A stretch of DNA of 44,049 nt, from contig JAFQCL010000019.1 of NCBI GenBank assembly GCA_017416425.1, positions 1-44,049 on the forward strand, read 5' to 3'. This document shows, piece by piece, positions 44,021 through 44,049 of the stretch; within the stretch, counting starts at the first letter, position 1, and every line of letters begins with the position of its first letter. The position numbers were made by a program, and so were the translations under genes. The notes under the pieces were generated by a model. That model was not told the DNA's origin, searched no databases, and saw only the letters and a program-made list of their open reading frames with translations. The stretch is from Clostridia bacterium. Lineage in GTDB: Bacteria; Bacillota; Clostridia; Christensenellales; CAG-138.

Positions 44021-44049
44021 CCCCCTTGCCGCTTGGTGAGGGGGTTTTC
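44021..44049 (+). terminator. Terminator after the anchor remnant
   Basis: A 10-bp stem (44021-44030 with 44035-44044, two G-U pairs) with loop GCTT and a T-run at the window edge. Confidence 0.8.

Noticed and set aside
1..44049. CRISPR arrays, insertion sequences, rRNA genes
   Set aside because: I saw no regularly spaced repeats, no transposase reading frame and no rRNA-like sequence in the window.

Overview
The window looks like a chromosomal segment of an anaerobic, low-to-mid GC Gram-positive bacterium of the class Clostridia. The reasons are strong AGGAGG-type ribosome binding sites, a leuS T-box leader, the Stickland-type oxidative ornithine pathway (ord-ortAB-oraSE), a thiolase/CoA-transferase pair, a FloA/NfeD locus and a dockerin-bearing secreted protein. 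Assignment below class level cannot be supported from the sequence alone.

Layout. The left edge (1-600) holds the last gene of what may be a prophage (a holin-like protein), its terminator, and tRNA-Leu(GAG) on the minus strand. From 0.7 to 14.5 kb lie mostly single genes: an AI-2E-type permease, a membrane-anchored repeat protein, an aconitase-family hydratase, galE, a small Cys-rich protein, an XRE regulator, an ornithine-racemase-like gene paired with a flavodoxin-fold oxidoreductase, an NlpC/P60 lipoprotein, a MalY/PatB-type C-S lyase, a polytopic membrane protein followed by a decayed pseudogene, and a MATE exporter.

The metabolic core is 14.7-23.9 kb. Ornithine carbamoyltransferase is followed, at very short spacing or with overlaps, by ord, ortA, ortB, oraS, oraE, a MutL/GlmL-type reactivase and a canonical alanine racemase. 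With the ornithine racemase at 7.56 kb these genes encode the route L-ornithine -> D-ornithine -> 2,4-diaminopentanoate -> 2-amino-4-oxopentanoate -> alanine + acetyl-CoA. The carbamoyltransferase at the head could supply ornithine from citrulline.

From 23.9 to 32.8 kb come a uracil/xanthine permease, a Na/Pi-cotransporter-like protein, leuS under T-box control (its apparent specifier CUC matches the tRNA-Leu(GAG) at the left edge), acetyl-CoA acetyltransferase, and a two-subunit CoA-transferase whose promoter spacer is filled by a perfect inverted repeat. From 33.0 to 36.1 kb a five-gene membrane locus encodes a sigma-region-2-like membrane protein, NfeD, FloA and two zinc-ribbon membrane proteins. 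A PIG-V-like glycosyltransferase, a cysteine hydrolase, pckA, a DUF1294 protein and a small P-loop protein follow.

The right edge (40.8-44.0 kb) holds a 915-residue secreted protein with a His/Cys dyad typical of clan CD peptidases, two Ig-like (Big_2) domains, a choice-of-anchor-J/cleaved-adhesin domain and a C-terminal type I dockerin. About 200 bp after its stop lies an orphan, start-less 53-codon tail that encodes a PPITG sortase-type anchor. A 14-bp exact direct repeat links that tail to the point just before the dockerin, in the same codon phase. This suggests that a wall-anchored version was converted to a dockerin-bearing version, and it is the most unusual structure in the window.
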